From an uncultured Acidobacteriota bacterium (GTDB lineage Bacteria; Acidobacteriota; Terriglobia; Terriglobales; Acidobacteriaceae), in assembly GCA_903832055.1 (NCBI GenBank), contig CAILAC010000013.1, positions 62,001 to 126,000 on the forward strand: DNA of 64,000 bases, written 5' to 3'. A program made the translations under genes and the position numbers. This document shows, piece by piece, positions 60,548 to 64,000 of the stretch. How positions within the stretch are numbered: position 1 is the stretch's first letter; the number at the start of each line of letters is the position of its first letter. The notes beneath the pieces are model-generated. The model made no database searches, was not told the DNA's origin, and saw only the letters and a list, made by a program, of their open reading frames with translations.

Positions 60548-62476
60548 CTAGCGGGTGGTACCCTTATCGACCGTCAGCATCGGACCATGTCCCGCAGGTT
60601 GGGTCTGGCGCACAACGGTCGGCGTGATGAGGATGAGCAAGCGCGCCACGTTCTGGTCACGCGTAATGTCGCTGACATCTTTCAGCCCGGGAATATCGCT
60701 TACACCTGGCAATCCGCTCAGGGCGCGCGATTCCTGCCGCGTCAGATCGCTCACCAGGATTGCGGTCTCTCCCGACTTCACGGTCAGCACACCGGCAATC
60801 TGGCGGCTGTTCAGAATCGGAATATCGTTCAGGCTCCTGCCGCCCAGGGCTTCAATCTTCAGGTCCAGCGTCAGCGCCACATCCTGCGCTCTCAATACCC
60901 GTGACGTAGCCTTCAGCGTCAGCCCCAGGTCCTGGTACTCAACCTGAGGAATCGTCTGGGCCGTGGCCCCCACGCCCGCCAGGGCCGTCAAGGCCAGCGA
61001 TGAGTAGGATGATGTCTCAATCGGGTACCGTTCGCCAACTTTGAATGTCCCCGGATCCAGATCGCCCAGCAGCAGGTGAATATCGTCAATCGTCCGCGTA
61101 TCGCTTGAGTTCAGCTTGAAGTTCAAGGTTGCAGGCCCGGGCGAGAGTATGCTCTGTGTCAACCCGCCGCCAAAAGGCAGAAATCCCTGATTGAACGGCG
61201 TTCCGGTCAACTGCCCGGAAGCCACCAAAATGGCCAGAATCTCAATCTGATGCGCCAGTGTATTCGCATCCGGCACCAACCCGGAAGCGATGATCTGCTG
61301 CACCAGAGACTGGTTCTGGCTTAACACTGAGTTGATTTCAGAGTAGACGTTGTATACCGAAGACTGCTGAAAAAACGTCGTACCCGTATCCCTGGTCGCG
61401 GTATGCGCCAGCTGAATGATCTTCACTTCCAGGTCAACCTGGTTACGTCCATCGATCAACTGCATCACAGTATTGTTAAAGGCATTCAGCGTTTTAGGTG
61501 CGGCGCGCACCGTCACTGTGTTGGAACTCGGCTGGACCACTGACTGTTGGGTTTCAAACAGATTGCGCGCGAGGTTGCTCATGTCCGCGAGTTCTGGCTC
61601 GGTCAGACCCGGCAGATAAATCGTCTCCATCTGCAAGCGCTGAAACTGTGCTCGATTTTCCTTCGTATCCTGCGCCACCACGACTCTGTGTGGATCGAGC
61701 GGCTCATAAAACGTATTCGTCAGCAGCCCTAGAACCCTCGTTGCCTGGTCAAAGGTTGCATCGTCTACATCCATGCGAATCGGGCGACCCTGCACGCTGT
61801 CATGCACTGAGGCCTCAATCCCAAACGCGCGAAATACGTCCATGACTGCTTGCCGTCCGTTGCTCCGCAGGTGAAAGCTGTGTTTCCCCCCATTGGTCGT
61901 CAGGTCTGGCTCCAACAGGATCGGCCCGTTCGCCAGCGTAGCCTGGACTCGCTCCTGAGAGTTCATCCCCGCCATCGCACTGCTCTGCGGCGACCCTTCG
62001 GCCGTTTGTAGACCCAACTGCTTCAGATGCTCTCGTGCGGATGGGCTTTTCGGGTCAATTTCCAGGGCATGCAGCAGCAGCGCCTCCGCAGGTGCCTGGC
62101 CATTTGTTGTACTCGCTTTTGCGGCCGCTTGTTGTACGAGTTGGGTCACAGCGCTCTGGCGGGCAAGTTCGGCGGCACTCTGAAACGTCTGGTTCTCAGG
62201 CTGCAGCGCGGCCGCTTGCTTCAGCAGATTCCATGCGGCTTCAGGGCGAGCTTTCTTGAGCAGCTCAACGCCATCCAGATACAGGCTCGCAGCTTTGCGT
62301 TGATCGCGGAGCACATCGGAGTTGATCGGTTGACCCTGCGAAACGCCGTTCTCCTGGCCGCCCGGAACCCTGGCCTGCGCCGCCGCAGTCAACGCTGGGC
62401 AAATCGCCAGGGTTGAGATGAGCCCAACGACTACGCCGCGCTGCACCGCAGAGATCACTGTCACCAGACCCCTCAA
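60548..62476 (-). CDS. Secretin (GspD/PilQ superfamily)
   Basis: A 642-aa outer-membrane secretin. Signal peptide (about 1-34), a TPR-like helical region (about 55-165), an N0/STN-like part (SFHLRSNGRQAVMDVFRAFGIEASV), an N1-like part, and the C-terminal secretin domain (EYQDLGLTLKATSRVL, LNDIPILNSRQIAGVLTVKSGETAILVSDL, SGLPGVSDIPGL, LLILITPTVVR). It forms the exit ring of a type II secretion or type IV pilus-like system; no other component of such a system is in the window. The start is a TTG overlapping the HAD gene as TTGA. Confidence 0.88.
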   Translation of the reverse strand: MRGLVTVISAVQRGVVVGLISTLAICPALTAAAQARVPGGQENGVSQGQPINSDVLRDQRKAASLYLDGVELLKKARPEAAWNLLKQAAALQPENQTFQSAAELARQSAVTQLVQQAAAKASTTNGQAPAEALLLHALEIDPKSPSAREHLKQLGLQTAEGSPQSSAMAGMNSQERVQATLANGPILLEPDLTTNGGKHSFHLRSNGRQAVMDVFRAFGIEASVHDSVQGRPIRMDVDDATFDQATRVLGLLTNTFYEPLDPHRVVVAQDTKENRAQFQRLQMETIYLPGLTEPELADMSNLARNLFETQQSVVQPSSNTVTVRAAPKTLNAFNNTVMQLIDGRNQVDLEVKIIQLAHTATRDTGTTFFQQSSVYNVYSEINSVLSQNQSLVQQIIASGLVPDANTLAHQIEILAILVASGQLTGTPFNQGFLPFGGGLTQSILSPGPATLNFKLNSSDTRTIDDIHLLLGDLDPGTFKVGERYPIETSSYSSLALTALAGVGATAQTIPQVEYQDLGLTLKATSRVLRAQDVALTLDLKIEALGGRSLNDIPILNSRQIAGVLTVKSGETAILVSDLTRQESRALSGLPGVSDIPGLKDVSDITRDQNVARLLILITPTVVRQTQPAGHGPMLTVDKGTTR

Positions 62477-63243
62477 GGCGTCACCTGGTTTACGTCCGCA
62501 ACGCCCTCTGCAACTGTTGCTGTTGCCATCAGAGCGGCGAGTGATGATGTGCAGACATCTGGATCAAGCGCCGCCAGCTCTTCAAATGAATAGTTTCCAG
62601 TTGCGACGGCAATCACCGGAAGTTCATTTGCCCGGGCAGCCTCAATATCGCGAGGCGTATCGCCGACCACGCAAATGCTGGCAGGTAGAGTCTGCAGCAG
62701 TTGGCGCGCCTTTGCTGCAGCGTCCGCCACCATCGCCGATCGAACAGGGAAACGGTCGCTGAATCCACCAAAGCGAAACCACTCTCGAAGGCCGACTTCT
62801 TCCACCTTGGTCCAGCCAATCATCTCCAGATTGCCCGTTGCCAGGCCCAGCAGCGCGCCACGGCCTGCAAGGTGGGTCAGGGTCTCTTCGACCGCTGGCA
62901 TAGTCCACAGGTCCAGTTCACCGCGCCGCGACGCTATTGTCTGCCGCATGGCCTCAAGGATTGCCTCCAACTGTGGTTCCCAGGCTTGCCTGGGTACACC
63001 AGCGAGCGCAAATGCCTCGCATAAAATGGCAGTGTCTGTGCCGCCATGCAACACGACCCCAGTCAACGAAACCTCGAAGCCCGTTACCTCACGGATGCTC
63101 GAAGCAAATGAATTGAAGTGAATGCGATCACGGCTCCGCAGTAAAGTGCCGTCAATATCAAACAGGTAGGCATCCTGCGCGTCCCAGACAAACCCGTCCC
63201 GGATCGAAACCCGCGTTTCGACCGTTTCCTTGGCTGTGAGCAT
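62473..63243 (-). CDS. HAD-family phosphatase
   Basis: A 256-aa haloacid-dehalogenase hydrolase of the phosphoglycolate-phosphatase type. Motif I is FDIDGTLL, with the helical cap after it; motif II is LGLATGN; motif IV is CVVGDTPRDIEAARA. The start is an ATG at 63243. It is translationally coupled to the secretin. Substrate unknown; phosphoglycolate or another small phosphate ester is likely. Confidence 0.88.
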   Translation of the reverse strand: MLTAKETVETRVSIRDGFVWDAQDAYLFDIDGTLLRSRDRIHFNSFASSIREVTGFEVSLTGVVLHGGTDTAILCEAFALAGVPRQAWEPQLEAILEAMRQTIASRRGELDLWTMPAVEETLTHLAGRGALLGLATGNLEMIGWTKVEEVGLREWFRFGGFSDRFPVRSAMVADAAAKARQLLQTLPASICVVGDTPRDIEAARANELPVIAVATGNYSFEELAALDPDVCTSSLAALMATATVAEGVADVNQVTP

Positions 63244-63278
63244 ATCCCGCTTTCCAGGGGCTTTCGCCCTTCGCTTAA

Positions 63279-63653
63279 TTAGCGAATCTGCTGGCGCAGA
63301 CCGCCCTGTACTAGACGCTCGCTACGCACGGGACGCTTGAGCCCTGCGCGAACTTCCGTCACTCCAAGGCCAAGCTCAGTCATGGTGCGGCTCAACGTGT
63401 TGCGATGCATTCCCAGCTCGTCGGCGGCTTTACACTGATTGCCGCGATGGGCCTTCAGTACTTCCAGTAAATACTGCCGTTTGAAATGCCGCACAGCTTC
63501 CTCGTACCGGATGCCGGTGGAGTGCATTTGGGTGATCAAATTGTCCAATTCGCGCTTCACGTCTCGTCCTCGTGTCTCAATAGATTGCCACGTTTGCTGC
63601 CCATCTGTCCCGTCGTTCAACACAACTTTTCGATTCACCTCAAGTGCAGCCAT
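63279..63653 (-). CDS. Fis-type helix-turn-helix protein
   Basis: A 124-aa protein with a C-terminal Fis-like DNA-binding helix-turn-helix (QYLLEVLKAHRGNQCKAADELGMHRNTLSRTMTELGL split over about residues 65-100), as at the end of NtrC-family activators but without AAA+ or receiver domain. A basic tail follows. I chose the ATG at 63653, with AAGGA 9 bases upstream; longer in-frame starts lie inside the CvpA-like gene. Possibly a nucleoid-associated or local regulator. Confidence 0.8.
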   Translation of the reverse strand: MAALEVNRKVVLNDGTDGQQTWQSIETRGRDVKRELDNLITQMHSTGIRYEEAVRHFKRQYLLEVLKAHRGNQCKAADELGMHRNTLSRTMTELGLGVTEVRAGLKRPVRSERLVQGGLRQQIR

Positions 63654-64000
63654 GCCGGAGAATCCTTCTCTAACACCTGCAACCCCTCCAGAATCCGATG
63701 CTTCAGCTCTTCCGGAGATATCCGCGTAGTCAGGTGTGCCGTACCCAAAAAATATTTCGCAAACTGCGCATCTCCCAACCACCGCGTCTCTGGGAAAAAT
63801 GCTGCCAGCGCAACAATGCACAAAGTCACCAGCAATGCGCCTCGCAGAAGACCAAATGCCAACCCTGCCAGCCTGTCCAGCCATCCCAGGCCAATGCCGT
63901 GAATCACGCCCTTCAACAGCATCCCAATCAAGCCCGCTGCCAGCATCACGGCCAGGGCCACTAAACAAAAACTCACTGCCTCCGAAAGCCCCTTGCTATG
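63635..64000 (-). CDS. cvpA: CvpA-family membrane protein, C-terminal part
   Basis: The minus-strand frame is open to the right window edge, giving at least 121 codons; the N terminus is outside. Two hydrophobic helices (FCLVALAVMLAAGLIGMLL and LLRGALLVTLCIVALAAFF) flank the family motif GLGWLDRLAGLAFGLLRG, typical of the C-terminal half of CvpA, an inner-membrane protein needed for colicin V export in E. coli and of unclear general role. A GTG at 63976 is not taken as the start because homology continues upstream. It overlaps the Fis-type gene by 19 bases. Confidence 0.8.
   Translation of the reverse strand, partial: HSKGLSEAVSFCLVALAVMLAAGLIGMLLKGVIHGIGLGWLDRLAGLAFGLLRGALLVTLCIVALAAFFPETRWLGDAQFAKYFLGTAHLTTRISPEELKHRILEGLQVLEKDSPAWLHLR

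Noticed and set aside
63654-63968. Longer start for the Fis-type protein
   Set aside because: The extension lies inside the CvpA-like gene in another frame and reads as Gly/Arg-rich shadow sequence.

Overview
The window reads as one contiguous piece of chromosome from a GC-rich Acidobacteriota bacterium, most likely of the Terriglobia (Terriglobales/Acidobacteriaceae) type. The basis is the gene families: a von Willebrand A protein of the type annotated as 'VWFA-related Acidobacterial domain', a cytosolic Ser/Thr kinase with TPRs, YncE-like beta-propeller proteins, a giant LptC/OstA protein, and hairpin-bearing intergenic repeats. This assignment is inference from gene content, not from a marker gene. 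No rRNA, tRNA, CRISPR array, phage or insertion sequence was seen.

Layout. 1-4848 (minus): a two-component system (OmpR-type regulator, histidine kinase), then a YncE beta-propeller, a TolC-like outer-membrane protein and the start of an RND membrane-fusion lipoprotein that runs off the left edge; probably one pump operon with its own regulators. 5059-14440 (minus): a nine-gene purine-degradation operon in which nearly all genes overlap or abut: three xanthine dehydrogenase subunits, OHCU decarboxylase, HIU hydrolase, uricase, a hydantoinase/allantoinase, an allantoate amidohydrolase-type M20 enzyme and a DAO-family FAD oxidase. Together they would take hypoxanthine/xanthine to ureidoglycine, and the FAD enzyme has no textbook place in the path. 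Base composition is visibly lower in GC than the housekeeping genes. Divergent from it (14648-16419) lie a MoaD-MoaE fusion for molybdopterin synthesis and a VWFA protein; mobA lies far to the right at 53213.

16561-18167: an Hfq-like protein overlapping a SuhB-type phosphatase, then a 7Fe ferredoxin with a good terminator. 18232-23694: two VapBC-type toxin-antitoxin pairs (minus) on either side of recO, glyQ and glyS (plus). 23783-33487: an exported MetX-like alpha/beta-hydrolase (minus), then a plus-strand envelope block with an unknown 203-aa protein, the LptC/OstA fusion, LptB, RpoN with an acidic insertion, and an exported M1 aminopeptidase. A nested TTCACAC/33-bp minisatellite sits at 33614-33757 between convergent genes.

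33762-43967: a TPR plus degenerate retropepsin-like exported protein, divergent from a Ser/Thr kinase-TolB-like-TPR protein; a DUF92 membrane protein; a YncE-like lipoprotein; an ECF sigma/RskA-type anti-sigma pair; TlyA and NAD kinase. 43968-46534: a Tat-exported protein of unknown function bracketed by two diverged copies of a hairpin-containing repeat, one of which still holds a 69-codon open frame. 46535-50414 (minus): an NtrC/NtrB-type sigma-54 regulatory pair with a coupled lipoprotein, which fits the presence of rpoN.

50569-59721 (plus): rhodanese, DUF1080 protein, M20 dipeptidase, MobA, an orphan MlaF-like ATPase, an undecaprenyl-phosphate sugar transferase, NadE and a DsbA-like exported protein. 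59783-64000 (minus): CvpA (cut by the right edge), a Fis-type DNA-binding protein, a HAD phosphatase, a secretin and a methyltransferase.
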